Source of the DNA: Mucilaginibacter saanensis | GTDB lineage: Bacteria > Bacteroidota > Bacteroidia > Sphingobacteriales > Sphingobacteriaceae | Assembly: GCF_014200575.1 (NCBI RefSeq) | Contig: NZ_JACHBZ010000001.1 | Location: forward strand, 248,001 to 312,000 | Direction: 5' to 3' | DNA length: 64,000 nt | Shown: positions 53,540 through 62,683 of the stretch, piece after piece | Layout of the letters: each line of letters starts with the position of its first letter | Position numbering within the stretch: position 1 is the stretch's first letter | Program-made: the position numbers and the translations under genes | Notes under the pieces: generated by a model | The model's input: the letters and a program-made list of their open reading frames with translations, nothing else | What the model was told of the DNA's origin: nothing | Databases searched by the model: none

Positions 53540-54225
53540 TTTAAATTAATAAGATCAGTAGTAAAAAATAAAATTCACATTTCCCCAAACGTACTTAAAT
53601 TTATTGAAAAGATAAAGTGCCGAATGTAACCGTAGTTAGGGTCAAAAAACCCAAATTATAGTTCGAAAAACCGAGTAAATCTATAGATAAATGGATTTTT
53701 AATTTAACAGTGTAAGTGCCTCATTTGTAGTATTGGTTACAAAATTTAAGTGTTTTGGTTACACTTTGGTTTTTTGCTGAAATGAGCTAATCACTATAGC
53801 TAAAAGGCGTAAATCAGTATCTGGAAAGCAGGCTACTGTAACCGCCAAAAAGTGCCTTTTGAAGCATTTTTTTGTAGAAACGCTGCAGGAGTTATTAAAC
53901 CAATCGATGATATAAGCAGTATGATGCGAGGTTATTTAATTAAAACGGATATTTGTTAACTTATCTGTGGTTGTTTTGCTAAATTGATCTATGATATGGA
54001 ACGAAATGGCCAAAAAAAATCTTTCAGTTTTTAGATATCCCGATTAAATAATGGTAATTTGAGTTTTGTGTTGTACTGAAATTGCTAAAATTGATTATTG
54101 AATAAAAAAAGGTTTTGGTACGTGTGGCATTTTTATATAAATATTAAAAATACGACTGTTTAAATGTTGGTTATAAAAAAAGCCACCTTTATCAGGTGGC
54201 TTTTTTTAATAAATGTTGCTATAAA
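53540..54225. other. Long intergenic region between the APC permease and hppA
   Basis: 686 bp. It holds the hppA terminator (54176-54208) and, upstream of the permease, four copies of GGTTACA or its complement TGTAACC (53625-53631, 53735-53741, 53757-53763 and 53837-53843). No ORF is supported. Confidence 0.7.
54176..54208 (-). terminator. Terminator of hppA
   Basis: AAGCCACCT pairs with AGGTGGCTT across TTATC, followed by a T-run on the reverse strand; 18 bp past the hppA stop. The other strand also has a T-run. Confidence 0.88.
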
Positions 54226-56478
54226 TTAAGCGCTCTTCTCAATTTTAACTATAGGCGAGGTCTGAGCCTGTACCTTTATTTCTTTTTTAACGTCATGTTT
54301 CATGGCGGTTGGAGCAGCGTGATTTACATTTAAATGCGGTGCAATAACTAATGAAACGATTGACATCAGTTTGATCAGGATATTCATTGACGGGCCCGAA
54401 GTATCCTTGAATGGATCACCTACGGTATCGCCGGTTACGGATGCTTTATGTGGTTCTGATTTTTTGTAAAAGATCTCGCCATTGATCTCACAGCCTTTTT
54501 CAAACGATTTTTTGGCGTTATCCCAGGCGCCGCCGGCATTACTCTGGAAAATTCCCATCAACACGCCTGATACGGTAACACCGGCCAGCAAGCCACCCAA
54601 TACTTCGGGGCCAAATGCAAAACCGATAATAATAGGGGTGATCAGGGCAATTAAGCCGGGGGCAACCATCTCGCGGATAGAAGCCTTGGTTGATATAGCT
54701 ACGCATTTTTCATACTCGGGTTTGGCTTTATATTCCATAATACCGGGTATTTCACGAAACTGGCGTCTTACTTCTTCAACCATTGCCATAGCCGCACGAC
54801 CTACAGCCGAGATACACAATGCCGAGAAGATGAAGGGGATCATACCGCCTACAAATAAACCCGCCAGTACATCGGCTTTGTAAATGTCAATATGCTCAAT
54901 ACCGGCAACGCCTACAAAGGCAGCAAATAAGGCCAGTGAGGTCAACGCAGCAGATGCAATGGCAAAACCCTTGCCGGTAGCAGCGGTAGTGTTACCTACG
55001 GCATCCAGATTGTCTGTACGGTGACGTACTTCCTCCGGTAGTCTGCTCATTTCGGCAATGCCACCGGCATTGTCGGCAATAGGGCCAAAAGCATCAATAG
55101 CCAGCTGCATGGCTGTAGTAGCCATCATACCCGCAGCTGCAATAGCCACGCCATATAAACCTGCAAAATGGTAGGAGCCATAAATACCTGATGCTAAAAC
55201 CAGGATAGGTAACACCGTTGATTCCATACCTACCGCCAAACCGCCAATGATATTGGTAGCATGGCCGGTTGATGACTGGCGAATAATGCTCAGTACCGGG
55301 CGTTTACCCATGGCCGTATAATATTCAGTGATGATAGACATCAAAGTACCTACTATCAATCCTACAACTATTGACATAAATACACCGTTCTTGGTAAATA
55401 TCAATGATCCGGCCTTGATAGCATGATTTGCATCCTCGTCACGCACCATATGGAAACTGTCATTAGGCAGCATCCATTGTACTACAAAGTAGGTTGCAAT
55501 AGCAGTTAATATAATGGAGGCCCAGTTGCCTATGTTTAGTGCTTTTTGCACGCTGTCGGTTTCGTTTTTAATTTTTACTAATGATGCACCAACAATGGAG
55601 AAAATTAAGCCCAAACCTGCAATTACCATTGGCAGCAATATCGGGGCAATACCTCCAAAACTATCGTGTGATACAATTTCGCGGCCCAAAACCATGGTTG
55701 CAAGCATGGTAGCTACGTATGAACCAAATAAATCGGCACCCATACCGGCCACGTCACCAACGTTATCACCTACGTTATCGGCAATGGTTGCAGGGTTACG
55801 CACATCATCCTCGGGTATACCTGCTTCAACTTTACCTACAAGGTCGGCACCTACGTCGGCAGCTTTGGTATAAATACCACCACCTACACGGGCAAACAGG
55901 GCTATTGATTCGGCACCTAATGAAAAGCCGGCTAGAACGTCAAGCGCTTTGGCCATGGCATCACCATTAACTGTGCTGCCTGCTACATTAACTACGTAAT
56001 ATTGATAAAATACAATAAACAGGGAGCCTAAGCCTATGATAGCCAAACCGGCCACCCCTAAACCCATTACGGTGCCACCTGTAAATGATACCTTTAATGC
56101 GCGGGCAAGACTGGTGCGCGCGGCCTGTGTAGTACGTACGTTGGCTTTGGTAGCAATACGCATACCTAAAAAACCGGCAAATGCCGATAAAAATGCACCT
56201 ACTACAAATGATACTGCAATAACCGGGCTTGATGTAGCCACGGTAGTACCTGAGTAAGCCAGTAAAATACCTGCAATAATTACAAAGTAACTCAGTACTT
56301 TCCACTCGGCACGTAAAAAGGCCATTGCCCCATCTGCAATGTAGCCTGCCAGTTGGGCCATGTCGCCATCGCCGGCATCTTGTTTGGTCACCCAGGCAGC
56401 CTTAACAGCCATTACGGCTATACCTATAAGACCGAACACCGGGATTAGGTAAATTAAGTAATTGTTCAAGAAATCCAT
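54226..56478 (-). CDS. hppA: Membrane-bound ion-pumping pyrophosphatase (K+-dependent type)
   Basis: 750 residues from the ATG at 56478 (a GTG two codons earlier is possible), about 16 membrane helices. It couples PPi hydrolysis to Na+ or H+ export. Active-site motifs: [38 protein letters not shown] and DNAGGIAEM. The [10 protein letters not shown] sequence has Ala where K+-independent enzymes have Lys, so it is a K+-dependent form. The ion is not certain from the sequence: Na+ is typical in Bacteroidota. Confidence 0.94.
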   Translation of the reverse strand: MDFLNNYLIYLIPVFGLIGIAVMAVKAAWVTKQDAGDGDMAQLAGYIADGAMAFLRAEWKVLSYFVIIAGILLAYSGTTVATSSPVIAVSFVVGAFLSAFAGFLGMRIATKANVRTTQAARTSLARALKVSFTGGTVMGLGVAGLAIIGLGSLFIVFYQYYVVNVAGSTVNGDAMAKALDVLAGFSLGAESIALFARVGGGIYTKAADVGADLVGKVEAGIPEDDVRNPATIADNVGDNVGDVAGMGADLFGSYVATMLATMVLGREIVSHDSFGGIAPILLPMVIAGLGLIFSIVGASLVKIKNETDSVQKALNIGNWASIILTAIATYFVVQWMLPNDSFHMVRDEDANHAIKAGSLIFTKNGVFMSIVVGLIVGTLMSIITEYYTAMGKRPVLSIIRQSSTGHATNIIGGLAVGMESTVLPILVLASGIYGSYHFAGLYGVAIAAAGMMATTAMQLAIDAFGPIADNAGGIAEMSRLPEEVRHRTDNLDAVGNTTAATGKGFAIASAALTSLALFAAFVGVAGIEHIDIYKADVLAGLFVGGMIPFIFSALCISAVGRAAMAMVEEVRRQFREIPGIMEYKAKPEYEKCVAISTKASIREMVAPGLIALITPIIIGFAFGPEVLGGLLAGVTVSGVLMGIFQSNAGGAWDNAKKSFEKGCEINGEIFYKKSEPHKASVTGDTVGDPFKDTSGPSMNILIKLMSIVSLVIAPHLNVNHAAPTAMKHDVKKEIKVQAQTSPIVKIEKSA

Positions 56479-56512
56479 ATTCACAAATTTGGTTTATAAA
56501 GTAGTACAGTTT

Positions 56513-56528
56513 TGTTACTTAGGTAACA
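56513..56528. promoter_or_regulatory. Inverted repeat TGTTAC-N4-GTAACA between hppA and an APC permease
   Basis: Perfect 6-bp arms separated by TTAG, 35 bp upstream of hppA and 108 bp upstream of the divergent permease. Its core resembles the GGTTACA motifs before the other APC permease. Confidence 0.45.
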
Positions 56529-56635
56529 GATATAATAATTGGTGCTTGCAAAATAGTATTTTATTTCTTTACAATAGCCTGCTTATTATAAAGTTTTTTG
56601 AATAGTTTAGAGCTTTTAACCCCGTAATAATAACT

Positions 56636-58102
56636 ATGACAAAAAATTCCGGTCAACCAAAAATGAAACATGAATTGGGTCTGCTTGATGGCACAATGCT
56701 GGTAGCAGGCTCTATGATTGGGTCGGGTATATTTATTGTAAGCGCAGATATTATACGTAATGTAGGCTCGGCAGGTTGGCTTATTGCAATTTGGGTATTA
56801 ACCGGCTTTATGACCCTGACCGCAGCCCTGAGCTACGGCGAATTAAGCGGCATGTTCCCCAAGGCTGGCGGCCAGTATGTTTATCTGAAAGAAGCTTACA
56901 ACAAGCTCATTGCCTTTTTATATGGTTGGAGTTTTTTTGCCGTGATACAAACTGGCACCATAGCTGCGGTAGGGGTAGCATTCAGCAAATTTACCGCTTA
57001 CCTCATACCTGCTTTCAGCGAGGAAAATATTCTGTGGAAATTAAAAACCGGTGTAACCGACGCCGGACAAGATAAGTTTTTTACCATCAGCGCAGCGCAG
57101 ATAGTATCTATCGTGCTCATTATCCTGCTAACATTTATCAACACCCGCGGTGTAAAAGGCGGCAAGTTCATACAAACCACCTTTACATTAACTAAACTGT
57201 TAAGTCTTTTTGGTTTAATTGGCTTTGGTTTTATAGCCCTGAGGGGCGATATATGGCATGCCAACTGGAGCAATGCCTGGGATATTCACAATCTGAGTAA
57301 GGATGGCAGTATTACTACTTTAACCATAGGAGGTGCTTTAGGCGCTATAGCGGCGGCCATGGTAGGTTCTATATTCAGCAGTGATGCCTGGAACAATGTA
57401 ACCTTTATTGCAGGCGAAATGAAGAACCCCAAGCGCGACGTGGCCCTTAGTTTGGCTTTCGGCACGTTGATAGTTACCGTTATTTACGTATCGGCCAATG
57501 TGGTGTACACGGGCGTATTGTCCCTGCATGATATTGCCAATGCTGAGAGGGATCGTGTGGCGGTGGCGGCATCGCACGTGATATTTGGTAATATCGGCAC
57601 GTATGTAATTGCGGTGATGATCATGATATCAACCTTTGGCTGTAACAACGGGTTAATACTTTCGGGGGCCCGTGTTTATTACACCATGGCCAAGGATGGT
57701 TTGTTTTTTAAACGTACCGGAACACTCAATAAATTTGCTGTACCGCAGTTTGGTTTATGGATACAATGCCTGGTAGCAAGTATTTTGTGTTTAAGCGGCC
57801 GTTATGGCGACTTGCTGGATATGATATCATTTGTAGTAGTTATATTTTATGTGCTCACCATTTTTGGTATTTATATTTTGCGGGCTAAATACCCTGATGC
57901 CGAGCGGCCTTATAAAGCCTTTGGCTATCCGGTTTTACCGGCCATTTATATTTTAATGGGTATTGCATTTTGTACGTTGCTCATTATGTATAAGCCCCAA
58001 TTTACCTGGCCGGGTTTAATTATTGTATTGATAGGTGTGCCGATATATTTTATATCGCAACGGAACGTTAAGCATGAGGATGAAACGGTTACTGATAGTT
58101 AG
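56636..58102 (+). CDS. APC-family amino acid permease (LAT-like)
   Basis: 488 residues, about 12 helices. First helix GTMLVAGSMIGSGIFIVSADI, then the sixth-helix region AMVGSIFSSDAWNNVTFIAGEMKNP, as in L-type amino acid transporters and exchangers. The PBP4-type dacB gene begins before this gene ends (29-bp overlap), so the two are translationally linked. Specificity unknown. Confidence 0.9.
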   Translation: MTKNSGQPKMKHELGLLDGTMLVAGSMIGSGIFIVSADIIRNVGSAGWLIAIWVLTGFMTLTAALSYGELSGMFPKAGGQYVYLKEAYNKLIAFLYGWSFFAVIQTGTIAAVGVAFSKFTAYLIPAFSEENILWKLKTGVTDAGQDKFFTISAAQIVSIVLIILLTFINTRGVKGGKFIQTTFTLTKLLSLFGLIGFGFIALRGDIWHANWSNAWDIHNLSKDGSITTLTIGGALGAIAAAMVGSIFSSDAWNNVTFIAGEMKNPKRDVALSLAFGTLIVTVIYVSANVVYTGVLSLHDIANAERDRVAVAASHVIFGNIGTYVIAVMIMISTFGCNNGLILSGARVYYTMAKDGLFFKRTGTLNKFAVPQFGLWIQCLVASILCLSGRYGDLLDMISFVVVIFYVLTIFGIYILRAKYPDAERPYKAFGYPVLPAIYILMGIAFCTLLIMYKPQFTWPGLIIVLIGVPIYFISQRNVKHEDETVTDS

Positions 58103-59486
58103 TTTATTAATAATAAGCGGGCAGGTTTACGCCCAAACTTTGCAGCAAAAAATAGCAACCGCATTTGGCAGGCTGCAGGCCGATAGCCAGTGCAGTTATG
58201 CGTCGGTATCTTTAACCGTTTTGGATGCCAAAACCGGCGAACAGGTGTTTGCCGCTAACCCCAATATGGGCTTAGCTACGGCGTCAACCCTGAAAACCAT
58301 TACCAGTATTACGGCATTTAATATTTTGGGGGCCGGTTTCAGGTACCAGACCCAACTGGGTTATGCCGGTGAAATTACTGCTGATGGTACCCTGAATGGC
58401 GATGTGATTATCAAAGGTGCGGGTGACCCGACGCTGGGCAGCTGGCGGTATGATCAAACCCATGAGGCCCACATACTTACCTTAATGACCGATGCCTTGC
58501 AAGCAGCAGGCATCAAAAAAATAAATGGCCGCATTATTGGCGATGACAGCATTTTTGGTACACAATCTATCCCCGAAGGATGGATCTGGCAGGATGTGGG
58601 TAACTACTATGGCGCCGGAACATCGGGACTTTGCTGGCGCGAAAACCAGTTTGATATTAAGCTGCGCACAGGTGTAGTGGGCAATCCGGTAGGAATATCG
58701 CGTACGGTGCCGCCGATGCCTTATCTTACCTTTAAAAGTGAACTGATAAACGGCCCTGATAACAGCGGCGACAATGCCTACGCCTTTTTGCCCATTGGCA
58801 GTACCGTAATGTACCTGCGCGGCAGCTATGCCATTGATCAGGAGAAAAAAAGCATATCTGCCGCCCTGCCTGATCCTGCTTATGATGCTGCCCTGCGCCT
58901 GGGCGATACCTTGAAAAAACTCGGCATCATTATAACCAATGAACCTGAATCTGCTGCAACTTTGGCGGCTAAAACATTGGCTTTGCCTGTTATTACTAAA
59001 AATTTAACTATCATACAATCGCCGCCATTGAGCAGGATAGTTTACTGGCTTAACCAAAAAAGCATTAACCTGTATGCGGAGCAATTGCTAAAAACCATTG
59101 CCTGGAAACAGGGCCGTAAACCAACAACAGCAAATGGCGTAGAGGAAGTTCAGAAATTCTGGAAGGCGCGGGGTATCGACCCAAATACCATCAATACGTT
59201 TGACGGCAGCGGTCTTTCGCCGGGGGATAGGGTAACCACGAATACACTGGCCAAAATTTTGCAGTCGGCAAAAAAGGAGAGTTGGTTTCCTGATCTTTAC
59301 GAAAGCCTGCCGGTATACAACAACATGAAAATGAAAAGCGGGAGCATTAACAATGTGCTGTGTTATGCCGGCTACCAAACCAGTAATGGCCGCGAACTTT
59401 GTTTCTCTATCATGGTGAACAACTTTAACGGTTCCAGTCGCGGCATTAAAGAAAAAATATTCCGGGTGCTGGATATGCTGAAATAG
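58074..59486 (+). CDS. dacB: D-alanyl-D-alanine carboxypeptidase/endopeptidase (PBP4 type)
   Basis: 470 residues with a signal peptide (1-20, ending VYA). The class C low-molecular-mass PBP motifs are complete: Ser71 and Lys74 in ASTLKTITS, SIN in KSINLYAEQL, and KSG in KMKSGSINN. It trims or cleaves peptidoglycan cross-links in the periplasm. An alternative ATG lies two codons later; the ORF upstream overlaps the permease and is excluded. Confidence 0.94.
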   Translation: MRMKRLLIVSLLIISGQVYAQTLQQKIATAFGRLQADSQCSYASVSLTVLDAKTGEQVFAANPNMGLATASTLKTITSITAFNILGAGFRYQTQLGYAGEITADGTLNGDVIIKGAGDPTLGSWRYDQTHEAHILTLMTDALQAAGIKKINGRIIGDDSIFGTQSIPEGWIWQDVGNYYGAGTSGLCWRENQFDIKLRTGVVGNPVGISRTVPPMPYLTFKSELINGPDNSGDNAYAFLPIGSTVMYLRGSYAIDQEKKSISAALPDPAYDAALRLGDTLKKLGIIITNEPESAATLAAKTLALPVITKNLTIIQSPPLSRIVYWLNQKSINLYAEQLLKTIAWKQGRKPTTANGVEEVQKFWKARGIDPNTINTFDGSGLSPGDRVTTNTLAKILQSAKKESWFPDLYESLPVYNNMKMKSGSINNVLCYAGYQTSNGRELCFSIMVNNFNGSSRGIKEKIFRVLDMLK

Positions 59487-59512
59487 CCCCTAATCCCCTA
59501 AAGGGGAGATTT
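59485..59512. repeat. Short hairpin element, family C copy 3
   Basis: AGCCCCTAATCCCCTAAAGGGG followed by AGATTTTTT; this is a CCCCT/AGGGG hairpin just beyond the dacB stop and could also act as a terminator. Confidence 0.5.
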
Positions 59513-59616
59513 TTTGATTTAATGCTGCTGTTAAAGGTCTTTTGGGCTCCGGCTTTGATTTTTTTAATGATGTTAGTTTTTGCTGTCAGAAAATTATTCC
59601 TAAATTTAAATCAACC

Positions 59617-60021
59617 ATGAAAAAACTAAACATTGTTATAGTCCTTTTATCTTTTTTTGTATTATCTGCCTGTAAGGGAAATAAGGGTAATTCAGAAGAT
59701 GCGGTTAAAAGTATCCGGTTTAAGTTTACGGAGTTGGGGCGTGAAACGCAGTTCAGGATAGCCTGCGATAAGTTTGATACCTTTTTTCCTGAAGGGAAGA
59801 TTAAAAACTTCACCAAAAGTGCGGGTATCGACAGTGTGATGCAATTGCTAACTAATATGAAACCTATTAACGACGGTACTGAACCCGATGTACGGGGCAA
59901 AATATATATTACCCACACTAATAACACTATTGATACCCTTTGCGTTGGTGCAAAGGCACTCACCTATAAAAGCACCACCTATCAAACACCGCAGGAATTG
60001 CTGGTACTGATACAGAAATAA
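59617..60021 (+). CDS. Hypothetical lipoprotein
   Basis: 134 residues from the ATG at 59617. A hydrophobic signal ends in the lipobox LSAC (Cys19), so it is lipid-anchored. The mature part has no recognised family (IRFKFTELGRETQFRIACDK, TNNTIDTLCVGAKALTYKST, a C-terminal helix). It is 131 bp after dacB. Function unknown. Confidence 0.75.
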   Translation: MKKLNIVIVLLSFFVLSACKGNKGNSEDAVKSIRFKFTELGRETQFRIACDKFDTFFPEGKIKNFTKSAGIDSVMQLLTNMKPINDGTEPDVRGKIYITHTNNTIDTLCVGAKALTYKSTTYQTPQELLVLIQK

Positions 60022-60031
60022 GCTACACAGA

Positions 60032-60122
60032 TGTCATACCGAACTTGTTTCGGTACCCCATAAGTTAAGCTAAACAGCTTGTTGGTTAGTCCGGAGGGAT
60101 CCTGAAACAAGTTCAGGATGAC
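60032..60122. repeat. Dispersed palindromic element, family A copy 5 (variant)
   Basis: TGTCATACCGAACTTGTTTCGG pairs in reverse with CCTGAAACAAGTTCAGGATGAC, a related but different arm sequence with the same TGTCAT end. It follows the lipoprotein gene. Confidence 0.7.
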
Positions 60123-60133
60123 GTTTCTCATAA

Positions 60134-60171
60134 CAAAAAAGAGCAGGTCTTTTTCAAGCCTGCTCTTTTTG
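60134..60171. terminator. Terminator between the lipoprotein and OsmC genes
   Basis: GAGCAGG pairs with CCTGCTC across a T-rich loop with A-runs before and T-runs after, so it can serve either convergent gene. Confidence 0.82.
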
Positions 60172-60190
60172 TAAATTCATTAAGCTTAAT

Positions 60191-60610
60191 TTAAGCGTAT
60201 GTAATGTTTAAAGTGAAAGGTACGCTTAGTGCTTTTGAAATAATGCAATTAGCTTTTGCATCTTCGGCAATGGCTTTAAATGTCGCTTCGTCAACACCGT
60301 CAATGGCAGTTGCTTTAAGCTCCAGGTGTATACCGGTAATGCTCAAGGCCTGCATGTCCAGATCAAGGATGGCGTCGGTAGTTAAATCGCCGGGAGTGAA
60401 GCCTTTTTGCGACAATGCTGCGCCAACAGCCATGGTAAAGCAACCTGCATGAGCTGCTGCTATCAGTTCTTCAGGATTGGTCCCGACACCATCTGCAAAA
60501 CGGGTTTTAAATGAATACTGGGTTTTGTTTAAAACGGTGCTCTGGGTAGTAATTTCTCCCTGACCTGTTTGTAAGGTTCCGTTCCAATGGGCGTTTGCTG
60601 TACGTTTCAT
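60191..60610 (-). CDS. OsmC family peroxiredoxin
   Basis: 139-residue OsmC-type thiol peroxidase reducing organic hydroperoxides. The two redox cysteines are seen in [15 protein letters not shown] and [12 protein letters not shown], and the Arg/Glu region in [15 protein letters not shown]. It lies beside the old yellow enzyme gene, consistent with an oxidative-stress role. The length is normal. Confidence 0.92.
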   Translation of the reverse strand: MKRTANAHWNGTLQTGQGEITTQSTVLNKTQYSFKTRFADGVGTNPEELIAAAHAGCFTMAVGAALSQKGFTPGDLTTDAILDLDMQALSITGIHLELKATAIDGVDEATFKAIAEDAKANCIISKALSVPFTLNITYA

Positions 60611-60703
60611 AGTTGTGTGTTATGTTTTGTGGTTTATTGATTAGTTAACAGACCATGGTTAATGGGCCGCAGTTTAATTTGTTCAATTTTAATCCTTACT
60701 TAA

Positions 60704-61771
60704 CTACCATTTGGCCCGTTCATACTGAACCGGCCATTTTACCTCATGCCGCAATTCATGTGCTGCACGCAGCGGAAAATGCGGGTCGCGCAGCATTTCG
60801 CGGGCTAAAAATATCAGGTCGGCTTCGCCTTCCTGCAAAATTTCATTGGCCTGGTAGGCCGTTGTTATTAAGCCCACCGCACCGGTAAGTATACCACTTT
60901 CTTTTTTAATTTTCTCTGCAAATTCAACTTGATAACCTGGTTTTAACGGTATCTTAGCATGGGCCACGTTTCCACCACTGGAGCAGTCTATCAGGTCGAC
61001 GCCTTTATCTTTTAACACCTTTGCCAGGGCTACAGAATCATCGGCTGTCCATCCGCCTTCGGTCCATTCCGTTGCCGATATCCGTACAAACAATGGGTTT
61101 TCCGCAGGCCAAACCTCTTTCACGGCTTCCACAACCTCTACAGTTAAGCGTATGCGGTTTTCAAAAGAGCCACCATATTCATCCGTCCGTTTATTGCTCA
61201 CCGGCGAAAGAAACTGGTGCAGCAGATAACCATGGGCGCCATGTAATTCAATCACCTTGAATCCGGCGGCAATAGCTCTGGCGGCTGCCGTTTTAAAATC
61301 GGCTTTAACTTTTTCAATGCCTGCTTTATCTAAAGCCAGCGGAGCTTCTTCGCCGTTGCCAAAAGGTATGGCGCTTGGGGCCAATGCTTTCCATCCGTTT
61401 TTTTGATCAGATGGTATTTGCTTGCCGCCATTCCAGGGTTCAACATGGCTGGCTTTGCGGCCTGCGTGGGCCAGTTGTACACCTGCCACCGCACCGTGGG
61501 CATGAATAAAGCCGGTGATCTCCTTTAGTTTTTCAATATGCCGGTCGTTATAAATGCCAAGATCGGCAAAGGTGATGCGGCCTTCGGCTGATACTGCGGC
61601 GGCTTCGGTAATAATTAAACCCGCGCCGCCAACTGCCCTGCTGCCTAAGTGAACCAGGTGCCATTCATTTGCAAAACCATCCTGGCTGGAGTATTCGCAC
61701 ATGGGCGATACGGCGATACGATTTTTTAATTCGATGTTCTTTATTTTTAAAGGCGAGAATAGATGTGCCAT
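60704..61771 (-). CDS. NADH:flavin oxidoreductase (old yellow enzyme, YqjM/XenA-like)
   Basis: 355-residue FMN-dependent ene-reductase acting on activated alkenes or quinones. YqjM-type hallmarks: Cys25 in RIAVSPMCEYSS, the GVQLAHAGRKA loop, His and Asn-equivalent pair in IELHGAHGYLLHQFLSP, and the FMN loop VGLITTAYQANEIL. The C-terminus RAAHELRHEVKWPVQYERAKW fits the dimerising tail. Monocistronic, reverse strand. Confidence 0.93.
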   Translation of the reverse strand: MAHLFSPLKIKNIELKNRIAVSPMCEYSSQDGFANEWHLVHLGSRAVGGAGLIITEAAAVSAEGRITFADLGIYNDRHIEKLKEITGFIHAHGAVAGVQLAHAGRKASHVEPWNGGKQIPSDQKNGWKALAPSAIPFGNGEEAPLALDKAGIEKVKADFKTAAARAIAAGFKVIELHGAHGYLLHQFLSPVSNKRTDEYGGSFENRIRLTVEVVEAVKEVWPAENPLFVRISATEWTEGGWTADDSVALAKVLKDKGVDLIDCSSGGNVAHAKIPLKPGYQVEFAEKIKKESGILTGAVGLITTAYQANEILQEGEADLIFLAREMLRDPHFPLRAAHELRHEVKWPVQYERAKW

Positions 61772-61900
61772 AGATATTTTTTTATGTAAATATGGTGACT
61801 AACAACCATAGCAACCACAGTGTTTTATTAAAAGTTATTCCTGCCGTTAATAAAATGATATAAGTTTGAATATTTAAACCCTTTTCTACGTTTTTATAAG

Positions 61901-62620
61901 ATGAACAACGATCAAAACTATGTTGAACTGCAAGTAGCTGATAGTAATGCTATGGCGGCCTATACTGCATTCCCTGAAAATTTAAAAGCAGACACCCCTG
62001 CTATTATTATATTGCAGGAGGCATTTGGTGTAAATAGCCATATACGTAAAGTGGCGGATCGTTTCGCTGCCGAAGGTTATATTGCTATCGCACCCGAGCT
62101 TTTTCATCGTACCGCTCCCAAGGGTTTTGCAGGTGATTATGCTGATTTTAGTACGGTTACGCCGCATACCTCCCAAATAACCAATGAAGGTTTAGAGGCC
62201 GATCTGCAGGCTGTTTGGCAATGGCTCGGTTCGCAAAGCAATGTAAATATTGGCAAGGTGTATGCCATAGGTTATTGCATGGGTGGCCGCGTATCTTTTA
62301 TTGCCAATGCGCTTTTGCCATTAAAGGCAGCAGTATCTTATTACGGCGGTGGACTGGATAAAATTGCCAACCGTGCGGCGGATCTGCATGGTAAACACCT
62401 GTTTTTTTGGGGCGGTAAGGATGCCCATATTAAACAGGACCTGATCAATACCGTGATAGCAGCGGTTGATGATGCCGGCAAGGACTATATCAACGTAAAA
62501 ATATCTTATGCCGACCATGGCTTTAACTGCGACGAACGCCCAAGCTACAACAAAGCCGCATCAACAGAAGCCTGGGCCCTCACCTTAGCATTTCTTGAAG
62601 CTGAAAGCCAAAAGCATTAG
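61901..62620 (+). CDS. Dienelactone hydrolase family protein
   Basis: 239-residue alpha/beta hydrolase. Catalytic triad: Cys126 in AIGYCMGGRVS, Asp in FFWGGKDAHIK and His in YADHGFN. Also ILQEAFGVNSHIRKVADRFAA at the N-terminus, including the Glu that pairs with the nucleophile. The specific lactone or ester is not identifiable; it need not be in a chlorocatechol pathway. Divergent from the old yellow enzyme gene. Confidence 0.92.
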   Translation: MNNDQNYVELQVADSNAMAAYTAFPENLKADTPAIIILQEAFGVNSHIRKVADRFAAEGYIAIAPELFHRTAPKGFAGDYADFSTVTPHTSQITNEGLEADLQAVWQWLGSQSNVNIGKVYAIGYCMGGRVSFIANALLPLKAAVSYYGGGLDKIANRAADLHGKHLFFWGGKDAHIKQDLINTVIAAVDDAGKDYINVKISYADHGFNCDERPSYNKAASTEAWALTLAFLEAESQKH

Positions 62621-62683
62621 GCTCAAAGCTCTTGTTTTTAGCCTAATTAGTAGCTTTCAGCTTTAAACCTTATGCTTTCCGCT

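Noticed and set aside
60655..60888. Forward ORF of 77 codons over the end of the old yellow enzyme gene
   Set aside because: Most of it is the opposite strand of a well-supported gene and it has no recognised domain.
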